A DNA stretch of 64,000 nucleotides from CAVQZC01 sp963718315. GTDB lineage: Bacteria; Actinomycetota; Thermoleophilia; Gaiellales; JAICJC01. The stretch covers positions 806,001 through 870,000 of the forward strand of contig CAVQZC010000007.1 in assembly GCA_963718315.1 (NCBI GenBank), given 5' to 3'. This document shows, piece by piece, positions 40,746 to 49,643 of this stretch. The translations under genes and the position numbers were made by a program. How positions within the stretch are numbered: the first letter of the stretch is position 1; the number at the start of each line of letters is the position of its first letter. The notes below the pieces were generated by a model that had not been told where the DNA came from, searched no databases, and saw only the letters and a list, made by a program, of their open reading frames with translations.

Positions 40746-41345
40746 ATGATCGTCGCGACCACACTTCCGGTGGCGTGGCTGGTCGCCCGCGCGGCAGGCC
40801 TTGCAGCCTTTGGCGCCCTGACGGCGTCCACCTGGCTGGGACTGGCCATGAGCACTCGGCTGCTGCCGACTCGCTTCCAGCGCCACCTGCTCGGGTGGCA
40901 CCGGACGCTTGTCTGGACATCGCTCAGCCTGGTCGGACTCCACGTCGGAGCCCTGCTGGCCGACCCGATGCTGCACATGGGGCTGAGCGGGGCGCTGATC
41001 CCGTTCGCCTCGCCGTGGAGACCGGCCGCGGTCGCTGCGGGGGTCGTGGCGGGGTGGGCGTCGCTGATGCTCGCCGTGTCCTTCCCGATGCGGAAGTGGA
41101 TTGGCCAGAAGACCTGGCGGCGCCTCCACTACGCCAGCTTCGCGGCGTTCGTCCTGGCCCTCGGCCACGCACTCGCCTCGGGCACAGACCTGGCCGGTGC
41201 CGGCGGGCCGCTTCTCACCGCAATCGCCGGCGGGCCGGTGCTGTGGTTCGTGCTGGTGCGCATCCTGACGCCCTCCAAACGGCGCGCCCCGCGACAGGCT
41301 TCGCAGGCGCGAACGGGTGAGGCAGCTCAGGAGGCTGCAGGATGA
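40746..41345 (+). CDS. Ferric-reductase-like heme membrane protein 1
   Basis: The 199-residue protein has five to six hydrophobic spans and the His-rich pattern of ferric-reductase-like membrane domains: HLLGWHRTLVWTSLSLVGLH with conserved His and WRRLHYASFAAFVLALGHAL with another His pair. It would carry hemes across the membrane. It is paralogous to the protein at 43218-43741 (shared W-R-x-L-H-Y and L-A-L-x-H-x2-A-x-G-T-D). The tail after the last span is short and basic. No flavin-binding domain is attached. Confidence 0.82.
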   Translation: MIVATTLPVAWLVARAAGLAAFGALTASTWLGLAMSTRLLPTRFQRHLLGWHRTLVWTSLSLVGLHVGALLADPMLHMGLSGALIPFASPWRPAAVAAGVVAGWASLMLAVSFPMRKWIGQKTWRRLHYASFAAFVLALGHALASGTDLAGAGGPLLTAIAGGPVLWFVLVRILTPSKRRAPRQASQARTGEAAQEAAG

Positions 41346-41435
41346 GGTGTAACTCCTGGATCCCTCGTGCGTGGTCACGGATAGAGGCGGATTGGGGTCC
41401 GCTCGTCCCATCTGCACTATCGAAGGAGGCATCCG

Positions 41436-41867
41436 TTGAAGGCATCTCTACTCATACGCGCTGTCACGGTCGTCGGCGTGGCGGTCGGCTCGGCGCTTCT
41501 GATTGGCGCCCTCGCCCTCGCAATGCGGGGCATCTCGCCGGTCAGCAGCGACGCGGCAGTCACGCCGTCGACCCAGAAGATGCTCGCTGCGGTGCAGCGA
41601 CTCGACGGCTCTCCGCAGCGTCTGGTCGGCAAGTTGGCGGCCTGGCATCCCGCGCACATCCCGGCGTTCCACCCGGCACCGCCGGCGGCCCCGAGAGTCG
41701 TCACGGTCACGACCCCGCCGACTGTCGTCCAGACGTCCGCGGCGCCCGTGCATACCGTCACCGCCACTACCGTGCGCCCAGCGGCAGACGCAGGCGCCAC
41801 CGCCCGCGCACGAGCGGAGTCGGAGTCGGGAGACGACAGCCACGGATCCGGAGGCGGCGATGACTAG
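41436..41867 (+). CDS. Single-span Pro/Thr-rich extracytoplasmic protein
   Basis: The 143-residue protein starts with a signal-anchor (MKASLLIRAVTVVGVAVGSA plus LLIGALALAM), then a folded-looking stretch, a His/Pro motif (AAWHPAHIPAFHPAPPAAPR) and a Thr/Val-rich region (VVTVTTPPTVVQTS, VTATTVRP), ending in a disordered acidic tail. The start is a TTG with AAGGAGG 6 nt upstream. The 3' end overlaps the next gene by 8 nt. Candidate carrier for covalent flavin, without a recognised flavinylation motif. Confidence 0.7.
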   Translation: MKASLLIRAVTVVGVAVGSALLIGALALAMRGISPVSSDAAVTPSTQKMLAAVQRLDGSPQRLVGKLAAWHPAHIPAFHPAPPAAPRVVTVTTPPTVVQTSAAPVHTVTATTVRPAADAGATARARAESESGDDSHGSGGGDD

Positions 41868-42291
41868 CATCGCGATCAAGACGTACACGGTCGTCCTCGC
41901 GCTCATCTGCGGCGGCGCTCTGGTCTGGAGCATCGACCAGCAGAAGACGGCCGCCGCGGGCGCCGCCGAAGTCCGGGCATGGCAGCATGTCGTCGCAGCC
42001 ACCGTCGCCCACGACCGCGCGACCACGCGAGCCAACCACCTGCTGGTCGTTCGGTACAACGGGCTGGCACACAAGACGGCGCAGTCGCAGGCCAAGCTGC
42101 TGCACGCTCTCAGCACCGCCCGGGCAGCCAGCCGGGCAGCCGCTACGCAGTCCACCGTGTACCGGACGGTTTCCGGTGGGACGGTCTACACGCCCGCACC
42201 GGCGACGTCGACCACCACCACCGCACCGGCAACGACCGTAACGGCAACGCCGGCCCCGGTCACCACCACCCCGACGACGCGGACGAGCTGA
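41860..42291 (+). CDS. Single-span helical and Thr-rich protein ending PTTRTS
   Basis: The 143-residue protein has one hydrophobic segment (VVLALICGGALVWSI, residues about 11-25) and a long Ala-rich helical stretch (TKxAAAGAAEVRAWQHVVAA-type), then a Thr/Pro/Ala repeat tail ending VTTTPTTRTS. The ATG lies inside the previous gene's end, and the TGA overlaps the apbE ATG (TGATG), so the genes are coupled. No family recognised. Confidence 0.7.
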   Translation: MTSIAIKTYTVVLALICGGALVWSIDQQKTAAAGAAEVRAWQHVVAATVAHDRATTRANHLLVVRYNGLAHKTAQSQAKLLHALSTARAASRAAATQSTVYRTVSGGTVYTPAPATSTTTTAPATTVTATPAPVTTTPTTRTS

Positions 42292-43213
42292 TGTCGGCCG
42301 CCGAGACGATCGCACGACCTGCCTGGAGATGGCCGGCGACGGGCACCACCTGGCAGATCCACCACCTCGGCGGCGTCAGTCCATCCGCCGCCCGCACGAT
42401 CGCTGCCGCCGTGGAGCGAGACGAGGCACGCTGGTCACGCTTCCGGCCGTCGAGCACGGTCGCGCGGATCAACCAGCGCGCCGGCAGCGCTGTCACCGTC
42501 GACGCCGAGACGTTTCGGCTGCTCAGCGAATGCCGGCTGTGGACCGATCGCACCGGCGGTGTCTTCCAGCCGCTGGTCGGGGCGACGCTCGAGGCATGGG
42601 GGTACCGGGCGAGCGTGCTGGACGCGGAACCCGGCACCCCCAGGAGCCCTGCCAGCGGCACCGGCGGACGGTGAGATCGAGCTCGAACACCGGCATGTGC
42701 CGGATCCGCATTCCAGCTGGGACGCAGCTCGACCTCGGCGGCATCGCCAAGGGCTGGATGGCCCGGCGGGCAGCGCGGCTGGTGGCGAAGCTCAGCGACG
42801 ACGAGCAGATCCTGGTGGACGCGGGAGGCGATCTCGCCGCGGCCCGGGGCGACCACGAGATCGCCGTGGAACGCCCCGGGCTGCACGCGCTGAACCGGCC
42901 CGAGACACCGGCCGGGGACGCTTCCACGTGGGTCACCGTGTACGAGGGCGAAGGGGTCGCTACCTCCGGCTTCGGACGCCGCCGCTGGGTCAACGGCGAC
43001 GGCGTGCGCGCACACCACCTGATCGACCCCGCCGCCGGGCGCCCCGGGCCGGAGTCACACGCCACCGTGATCGCCGACGACGTGGTGGCGGCTGATGTGC
43101 TGGCAAAGGTGCTCGCGCTCCACCCGGAGTCGCTGTCCGAGCTCGCCGTCCCGGCGATGGTGACCGTCGGCGGAGCCGTGTCACTCGAACTCCGGCGTGG
43201 GATGGGCGGGTGA
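42291..43213 (+). CDS. apbE: FAD:protein FMN transferase ApbE, two frameshifts
   Basis: ApbE moves FMN from FAD onto a Thr or Ser of an extracytoplasmic protein, using Mg2+. Conserved blocks are TTWQIHHLGG at the start, FQPLVGATLEAWGY, then LDLGGIAKGWMARRAARLVA, ILVDAGGDLAAARG, VATSGFGRRRWVNG and HHLIDPAAGRPG. In the given sequence the reading frame shifts twice, at about 42640-42660 (in a CCCCC run) and 42695-42705, each by one base. All motifs remain intact across the three frames. No signal peptide is evident, although most ApbE proteins are exported. Confidence 0.82.
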
Positions 43214-43217
43214 GCGC

Positions 43218-43741
43218 ATGATCCTCTGGGAGGTCGCACGCGCCAGTGCATTCGTAGCCTTCGGCTGCTACACGCTGGTGGTCGCCTGGGGCGTGCTGCT
43301 CGCGGGCCGGGGCTGGAAGCCCGCGGCGCCACAGCTCAGCTTCCACCGCTTCCTCTCGTCGCTCGGGCTCGTGGCCGTGGTGATCCATGTCACTGCCGTG
43401 CTGCTCGACCACTATGCCCGCGTCCCGCTGACCGGACTGGTCGGCGTCGGGTCACGGCCGGCGGTCGACCTGGGCGCCGCGGCGCTGTGGCTGACGATCG
43501 CCCTGCCCATCTCGTTCCGGCTGCAAGCGGGCCAGGATCATGAGCCAGCGGGCGTGGCGTGGACTGCACTACTTCGGCTACGCCGTCTGGGGCCTGGCGC
43601 TCCTGCACGGAATCGCCGCCGGAACGGACAGCCGCTCGTACCCGGCGATCGCGACCTACGCCGGCTGCCGGCTCGATCGTCGCCGCCGCCGCCTGGTGGC
43701 GCTGGATGGAGCGGCCGAGCCCGGCCAGGGAGCCGGCATGA
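43218..43741 (+). CDS. Ferric-reductase-like heme membrane protein 2, frameshifted
   Basis: The protein, read through two single-base shifts (about 43525-43535 and 43655-43670), has about five hydrophobic spans with His motifs FHRFLSSLGLVAVVIHVTAV, LLDHYARVPL and WRGLHYFGYAVWGLALLHGI. It closely parallels the protein at 40746-41345. The ATG is at 43218, four bases after the apbE stop, and the last frame ends in a TGA that overlaps the next ATG (43738), so the operon register is kept. Confidence 0.75.
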
Positions 43742-44861
43742 GACCGCCTGTCACCGTGGTCGGCAACGGCGTCTCCGGGTTCGCGTGCGCCCGCCGGCTG
43801 GCCGAGCACGACGTTCCCGTCACCCTGCTGGGGCCAGGGCTGCCCTGCGACCGGCCGCCGCTGACCAAGCACGCCCTGGCCGTGGGCCGCGCTGCCCCCG
43901 CCTGGCGGACGCCGACCAGGTTCGCGACCTCGGGATCGCCGCGCTCGACGGCGTGGCGACCGGCTACGACGCGACGACGCGAACGCTCGCCGTGACGACT
44001 TCCGCGGGCGAGCCGGTGGAGCACCACTGCGACGGCGAGCTGGTGTGGGCGACCGGCGTGGCGGTCACCGGCCCGCCGGTGCCGGGCGCCGAGCTCGCCG
44101 ACTGCAACGCAACGCCCGCCGGCTTCGAGCGCGTGCTGCCGCGCGTGTCGGAGACGGTGCCCGGGCGCCGAGTGGTGGTGATCGGCGCCGGCCTGATCGG
44201 ATGCGAGACGGCCGCGACGCTGGCCTCCCGGCACACCGTGACCCTGCTGGAGCGGGCCCCGGCGCCGTTGATGCGGATGCCGCCGATGGTCGCCGCCGCG
44301 GCGATCGACGGGCTCGCCGAGACCGGGGTCGCCGTGATCGGCGACTGTCTCGTCGAGCGCATCGAGCGGGACGGCGATCAACTGCGCGTCCACACGGACG
44401 GCCATGTCCTGACCGCAGACGTCGTCCTCGCGGCGACGGGAGTCGGGCGTGCGCTGCCCGGGGATGTCGGCGAAGGGCTCGGGATTGCGACCGACGCCCA
44501 CCTCAGCGTGCCCCGCGAGGATCGCACATGGGCATGCGGCGACGTCGCGGTGTTCCCCCACCCCCGCTTCGGCCCGCTGGCGATCCCGCACTGGGACCAC
44601 GCGCTGGCGTCAGGGCGTCATGTCGCCGATTCCATCGCCGGCGACTCGGCGCCCTACGAGCGCGACCCTTACTGGTTCTCGGACATCGGGCGCGTCCGGA
44701 TCCAGGTCGTCGGCCACGAGCGAGCTGTGGCCGAGTGGCGACGGGTCGATGAATTGCTGCTTGGTGTCGATACAGGAGGGCGAGTCGCCTGCGTCGTCCT
44801 CGTGAACCAGCCGGCTCGGATGCGCGAGGCCCGTGGGCTGGTGACCCAGAACGCAGGCTAG
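43738..44861 (+). CDS. FAD/NAD(P)-dependent oxidoreductase, one frameshift
   Basis: The protein belongs to the pyridine nucleotide-disulphide oxidoreductase fold used by ferredoxin and rubredoxin reductases. The FAD motif VVGNGVSGFACARRLAEHDV and the NAD(P) motif VVVIGAGLIGCETAATLASR are clear, with LAATGVGRALPGD and TWACGDVAVFPHP later. One single-base shift lies at about 43895-43905 in a CCCCC run. It should feed electrons from NAD(P)H to the adjacent ferredoxin or the heme proteins. Confidence 0.85.
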
Positions 44862-44875
44862 ACGAAGGAGCTACC

Positions 44876-45067
44876 GTGAGCGTGAAGCTGATCATCGACA
44901 CGGACACCTGCATCGGTTACGGCGAGTGCGTCGCCGAGGATCCCGAGGCCGTGGAGCTCGACGGCGACGGCTGCGCCAGGGTGATCCTGGCCGTGCTCGA
45001 TCCCGATCGCGCCGCCCGCATCTGCGCGGCGTGCCCGACCAGTGCCATCCGCACCGAGGCCGCATGA
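44876..45067 (+). CDS. Small single-cluster ferredoxin
   Basis: The 63-residue protein has the cluster motif DTCIGYGECVAEDPEAVELD (C-x5-C) and a downstream CAACPTSAI (C-x2-C-P), as in actinobacterial [3Fe-4S]-type ferredoxins that serve P450s and reductases. The start is a GTG with GAAGGAG 6 nt upstream. Its stop overlaps the sigma factor ATG. Confidence 0.92.
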   Translation: MSVKLIIDTDTCIGYGECVAEDPEAVELDGDGCARVILAVLDPDRAARICAACPTSAIRTEAA

Positions 45068-46251
45068 GCGAACCCGAGCGCACCAGCAACCTGGACAGTC
45101 TTTACCGCGAGCTGTACCCGTCGCTGGTGCGCTTCTCGCAGGGCATCGTCGGCAGCAGGCCGGACGCCGAGGACGCCGTGCACGACGCCTTCGTCGCGGC
45201 CGCGCGGAGCGAGCCGGCGAAGGACGCCCGTCCATGGCTGTTCCGGGTGACGCGGAACGCCTCGATCGACCTTCTCCGCCGGCGCCGGAACACCGTTGAG
45301 CTCGACCAGGTGCAGGAGTCACTGCCCGGCGGCTCCGGGATCGAGCCGCACGCCTCGGCGGAGCTGAACGAGAAGCTGGCGCTGATGCGGGCCGCGCTCG
45401 ACGCCCTGCCCGAGCGCGGCAGGACCGCCCTGCTGCTGCGCGAGCTCGCCGGTCTCCCCTACCCCGAGATCGGCCAGGTGCTGGACACGACGGAGGGAAA
45501 TGTGAAGGTGTTGATCTTCCGCGCCCGGGCGTCGCTCCATGAGTACACGGAAGCCGCCGAGCTGGAGTGCACCTCGGTACGCACCGCGCTCTCGGCGGCC
45601 GCAGACGGCGAGGCCGGCCGGCTGGCGCGGACCAGCGCGCGGCTGCACTCGGCCCACTGCAAGAGGTGCCGCGACTTCGGCCGCTCGATCGGGTCCCAGC
45701 AGGCGGCGATCGGCGCGTTGATCCCGCTGGTCGCGGCCCCCCACTCGCTCGGCCTGGTCGCAGGCGGAGCGGTCAGCAGCGGCGTCGCCGGCGCCAAGAT
45801 GGCCGGCGCCAAGGTTGCGGTCGGTGCAGCACTGGCCGCCGCGACGATCGGCGTCAGCGCCGGAGGCGTCGCGGTCTGGTCGGGCATGCATCCCCACCAT
45901 CCTCCCGAGCGCGAGGCCATGGGCACGCCCACTCCGGCATCTCCCGCCGCCGCCGACGGCTCGGGCCGCGACGACCGTCAGGAGCCCTCGGCGCACGAGA
46001 GCGCCGCCGGCGACGACGACGGCACGGCGGCCGGCGAGTTGGCCAGTTGCCCACCAGGACACGGCGTCCTCGACCTCCGGTCATCCGGCGAGACCGAGGC
46101 CGTGGCACTCTGGACGACAACGCCCGCCGCACCCGCACCGTCAGAGCCGGCTGACAGCGGCTCCGCCGCATCGGGTACCGGTGCGAGCGCCAGGACGGGC
46201 ACCGCGGAGCACGAGACCGACGGCTCACGGTCGGGTCACCCGGACAACTAG
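45064..46251 (+). CDS. ECF sigma factor fused to zinc-finger anti-sigma and a membrane span
   Basis: The 395-residue protein has sigma region 2 (YRELYPSLVRFSQGIVGSRP, PWLFRVTRNASIDLLRRRR) and region 4 (ALPERGRTALLLRELAGLPY, EGNVKVLIFRARASLHEY) in residues 1-165. A putative zinc-finger anti-sigma domain follows (about 165-220) with Cys and the H-x3-C-x2-C motif LHSAHCKRCRDF, then a hydrophobic stretch AAATIGVSAGGVAVW at about 265-285 and a long disordered tail. The ATG overlaps the ferredoxin stop. The fusion suggests a sigma factor held at the membrane by its own anti-sigma part. Confidence 0.88.
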   Translation: MSEPERTSNLDSLYRELYPSLVRFSQGIVGSRPDAEDAVHDAFVAAARSEPAKDARPWLFRVTRNASIDLLRRRRNTVELDQVQESLPGGSGIEPHASAELNEKLALMRAALDALPERGRTALLLRELAGLPYPEIGQVLDTTEGNVKVLIFRARASLHEYTEAAELECTSVRTALSAAADGEAGRLARTSARLHSAHCKRCRDFGRSIGSQQAAIGALIPLVAAPHSLGLVAGGAVSSGVAGAKMAGAKVAVGAALAAATIGVSAGGVAVWSGMHPHHPPEREAMGTPTPASPAAADGSGRDDRQEPSAHESAAGDDDGTAAGELASCPPGHGVLDLRSSGETEAVALWTTTPAAPAPSEPADSGSAASGTGASARTGTAEHETDGSRSGHPDN

Positions 46252-46379
46252 ACGCGCACCGGCGAACGCCCGTTCATCCACACGGGATGACGGTCATGCC
46301 TCGGCAGTTGTGCGAGGATCGCCCGAGCCGGCCCGGGCTACGCCGGCATCCCATTCGCCTGCCACAGGAGGTCTCGGCC

Positions 46380-47769
46380 GTGCCGCTGAAGCACCCCAAG
46401 GGCCCGTCCGGCCCGTCGCACGATCTGTCCCCTGCCCCGCTGTTCACGCTCGAGGGTGAGACGATCCCACGCCACGACGTGCCGCCCGGCGAGATGGCGC
46501 CTGACCTCGCCTACCAGGTCGATCGCCGACGAGCTGATGCTGGACGGCAACGCCGGCTCAACCTGGCCACGTTCGTGACCACCTGGATGGAGCCCCAGGC
46601 GCGGCAGCTGATGGCGGAGTGCCTCGACAAGAACATGATCGACAAGGACGAGTACCCGCAGACGGCGGAGCTCGAGATGCGCTGCGTCAACATCCTCTCC
46701 CGGCTCTGGCACGCGCCCGACGCCAAGGAGGCGACCGGATGCTCGACCACCGGGTCGAGCGAGGCCGCGATGCTCGGCGGACTGGCGATGAAGCGGCTGT
46801 GGCAGAAGCGGCGAGCGGCCGAGGGCAAGCCGGCCGACAAGCCCAACCTGGTGATGGGCATCAACGTCCAGATCTGCTGGGAGAAGTTCGCCAACTACTG
46901 GGACGTCGAGATGCGCCTGGTGCCGATGGAGGGCAACCGCTACACGCTCTCGGCCGAGGAAGCGGTCAAGCTGTGCGACGAGAACACGATCGGCGTTGTC
47001 GGGATTCTGGGGTCGACGTTCGACGGCTCGTACGAACCGATCGAGGAGATCTGCGGGCGCTGGACGAGTTCCAGGAGCAGACCGGCCTCGACATCCCGGT
47101 GCACGTCGACGGCTGCGTCCGGCGGCATTCGTCGCGCCGTTCATCGACCCGCAGCTGCTGTGGGACTTCCGGCTGCCACGGGTGTGCTCGATCAACGCCT
47201 CCGGCCACAAGTACGGCCTCGTCTACCCCGGCGTCGGCTGGATCTCTGGCGCGACTCCGAGGCGCTGCCCGAGGAGCTGATCTTCTGGGTCAACTACCTG
47301 GGTGACAACATGCCGACGTTCGCCCTCAACTTCTCCCGGCCGGGCGCGCAGGTGGTCGCGCAGTACTACAACTTCCTGCGGCTCGGCTTCGACGGCTACC
47401 GCGGCGATCCAGGCCTACGCCCGCGACGTCGCCACACGGCTGTCGGCGAACATCGCCGAGCTGGGCCCGTTCGAGCTGCTCACCCGCGGCGACCAGCTGC
47501 CGGTGTTCGCGTTCAAGGTCAAGGACGGGATCGACAACTACAGCGTGTTCGACGTCTCCAGCGCGCTTCGGGAGCGGGGCTGGCAGCTGCCGGCCTACAC
47601 CTTCCCCAAGAACCGCACCGACCTGGCCGCGCTCCGGGTGGTCGTCCGCCGCGGGTTCACCCACGACCTGGCCGACCTGCTGATCGCGGACCTGAAGCGC
47701 GAGCTGGTCCGGCTCGAGAAGCAGCCCGAGCCGGTGCACAGCGAGGCCGAGTCCGGGTTCCACCACTAG
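46380..47769 (+). pseudogene. gadB: Glutamate decarboxylase, several frameshifts as given
   Basis: The protein is a PLP-dependent glutamate decarboxylase. In one frame or another, the whole family sequence is present: RLNLATFVTTWMEPQARQLM, GCSTTGSSEAAMLGGLAMKR, LDIPVHVDG, SINASGHKYGLVYPGVGW (PLP Lys) and PTFALNFSRPGAQVVAQYYN. The frame moves about seven times (near 46517, 46554, 47055, 47110, 47125, 47250 and 47405). The GTG start at 46380 has AGGAGG 8 nt upstream. Substitutions that break motifs are absent, so sequence errors rather than decay are the likely cause. GABA production consumes a proton and is linked to acid tolerance. Confidence 0.8.
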
Positions 47770-47778
47770 ACCATCTAG

Positions 47779-48584
47779 GTGGCGTCGGCCGCGTACGTCG
47801 CCCCACCCGCCGGCGCCACGGCCGTCGCCGTCGACGGCCCGGGGCCGTTCGTCACCCACGTCCGCTATCGCCTGACCGATGGCCGGCTCGTCGAGTGGGC
47901 GTCGCGCGAGCACCGCAAGCGCGGGGAGGGAGCGCTCGGCCGCTGCGATCGCGGTGCTGTTCATGGTCGGGTCGGCCTGCTTCGCGGTCGGCTCGCTGCC
48001 CGGGTACTCCGACGCGGTCGGGCGAGCTCCCCGACGCCGTCACCTACTTCGTCGGCTCGATCTTCTTCACGGCCGCCGCCTACCTGCAGTACGTCGAGTG
48101 CATCAGCGCTCCGCTGGATATCGGGCCAACCGCCCCGCCACATCGCCGCCTGATCGCCATCGAGGCCCGTCGCATCGACTGGTGGGCGACGTTCATCCAG
48201 TTCGTCGGCACCCTGTGTTTCAACGTCACCACCTTCGCTGCGCTCGACGCGAACCTGACGCCGAAGAAGGCCGACCTGGTGGTCTGGACGCCGGACGCCC
48301 TGGGATCGATCTGCTTCCTCATCGCAAGCGAGCTGGCATTCGCCGAGGCCGGGCATGCGTGGCTCTCGTGGCGGCCGCGCAGCATGGGCTGGCGAATCGC
48401 TGCGATCAACCTGCTGGGCTCCGTCTTCTTCGGCGCCTCGGCGATCGCCGGCTGGATCCAGCCCGCCACGGGCGACGTGCTGGACGCCGCCCTGGACACG
48501 TCGGGCACCTTCTGGGGCGCGATCTGCTTCCTGGTCGGAGCCGCGTTGCTGCTGGTGCCGGCGCGCGAGCCGGACGCTGCCTGA
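47779..48584 (+). CDS. YrhK-like membrane protein, frameshifted
   Basis: Read through two shifts (about 47925 and 48020), the protein has about seven hydrophobic segments, including AAAIAVLFMVGSACFAVGSL, TYFVGSIFFTAAAYLQYVE, WWATFIQFVGTLCFNVTTFA and INLLGSVFFGASAIAGWIQP, and a polar N-terminal domain of about 45 residues. The FVGSIFFTAAAYLQ pattern resembles YrhK-like membrane domains, here occurring more than once. It starts 9 nt after gadB (GTG at 47779) and may be co-transcribed. Function unknown; a link to acid resistance is only a guess from position. Confidence 0.68.
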
Positions 48585-48610
48585 CGGCCACGTGCAGAGA
48601 CCATCACGAG

Positions 48611-48643
48611 CCGGGGCGCGGCCCTCAGCGGGCCGCGCCCCGG
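48611..48643. terminator. Strong hairpin between convergent genes
   Basis: CCGGGGCGCGGCCC (48611-48624) pairs perfectly with GGGCCGCGCCCCGG (48630-48643) around a 5-nt loop. It separates the rightward gadB/YrhK genes from the leftward G1 peptidase gene and can serve both. Confidence 0.75.
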
Positions 48644-48651
48644 GACCTTCC

Positions 48652-49515
48652 TCAGAACGTGATCGGAACCCTCGTTCCGCGCCGCTGCCAGACCACCTTG
48701 AACGAGTGGCCTTGCTGGGTCAGCGTCTCGGTCTGAGCGATGATGTCGAACGCCTTGCCCTTCGGGTTGACCATGTCGATCGGCGTGTTGGTGAAGCTGC
48801 TGATCGAGGTCGCCCGCGAACCGTCGACACCGGCCGTCGCGTTGTTGAACTTGGCCGTGCCGAAGTTCGCCAGCCTGGCCAGGAACCCGCTGGTGCAGGC
48901 CCCGGTGCAGAACGCGGGACGCTCGACGACCCACTCTGCAGACGAGCGCTGGCACGCGCTGCAGGCCGCCGACGTCGACGACGACTTGCCGGTCGTCACG
49001 TCGGTGATCGTGGTGGTGAACATGCCGTGCTTGAAGACCACCTGGGAGTCGATCACGTCGCCCGGGTGGATCAGGAACACGCTCACCGACGCCGCCGGGT
49101 ACATCTCGTACCAGGCCGAATAGAACGGCTTCATGTGATCCGGGCCCTTGCAGAAGGCGTCGGTGCCGTCCTGCTCGACCGTGTTCGAGTTGAACCCGTC
49201 GAGGCCGGTCCACTGGGACACGTAGTTCCACGAAGTGCCGTTGCACTTGATCGCGGGCTGGATGAACTCCGAGTGGACAAAGTTGAACTTGGAGCTCGAC
49301 GTCACGCCATAACCCGACCAGTTGATCGACAGGTCAACCGGCTTGGAGTTGACGGTCATGGTGTGGGGAACGCCCGACGCACGGAGCATCGGATTCGTCC
49401 GCGGCTGCGGCGCGGCAACGCGGGCGGAGGCGATGCCCGTAACGGACAGCCCCACCAGCAGCACCAGGCTCAGTAAGCCGGCCGCACCCAGCGACCTGCG
49501 CAGAACTGAAGACAT
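48652..49515 (-). CDS. Secreted G1 (eqolisin) glutamic peptidase
   Basis: The 287-residue protein has a signal peptide (RSLGAAGLLSLVLLVGLSVT, cleavage after about residue 31) and the G1 peptidase fold markers INWSGYGV, YVSQWTGLDGFNSNTVEQDG (candidate catalytic Gln in VEQDGT) and SAEWVVERPAFC (candidate catalytic Glu). G1 enzymes are acid proteases best known from fungi, with some in bacteria. Several Cys pairs could form disulphides. The ATG has AAGGAGGG upstream. Divergent from the CocE-like gene. Confidence 0.82.
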   Translation of the reverse strand: MSSVLRRSLGAAGLLSLVLLVGLSVTGIASARVAAPQPRTNPMLRASGVPHTMTVNSKPVDLSINWSGYGVTSSSKFNFVHSEFIQPAIKCNGTSWNYVSQWTGLDGFNSNTVEQDGTDAFCKGPDHMKPFYSAWYEMYPAASVSVFLIHPGDVIDSQVVFKHGMFTTTITDVTTGKSSSTSAACSACQRSSAEWVVERPAFCTGACTSGFLARLANFGTAKFNNATAGVDGSRATSISSFTNTPIDMVNPKGKAFDIIAQTETLTQQGHSFKVVWQRRGTRVPITF

Positions 49516-49630
49516 GCACCCTCCTTCGATTGACCCTGAGCGGCGTTCGTGGGAGCCGTGCGCCGCGACGTTACCCGTGTTCTACCCGAACGGGGGCGCT
49601 CTCACGCACCGAGTACGACACCGGAACCGG

Positions 49631-49636
49631 TACGCT
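49631..49636 (+). promoter_or_regulatory. -10 hexamer, leaderless geometry
   Basis: TACGCT ends 7 nt before the ATG at 49644 of the CocE-like hydrolase gene. Confidence 0.5.
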
Positions 49637-49643
49637 CAGCGCG

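Noticed and set aside
46380..47769. Programmed frameshifting in gadB
   Set aside because: Seven shifts in both directions at unrelated sites, without slippery sequence and structure pairs, are not plausible as programmed events.
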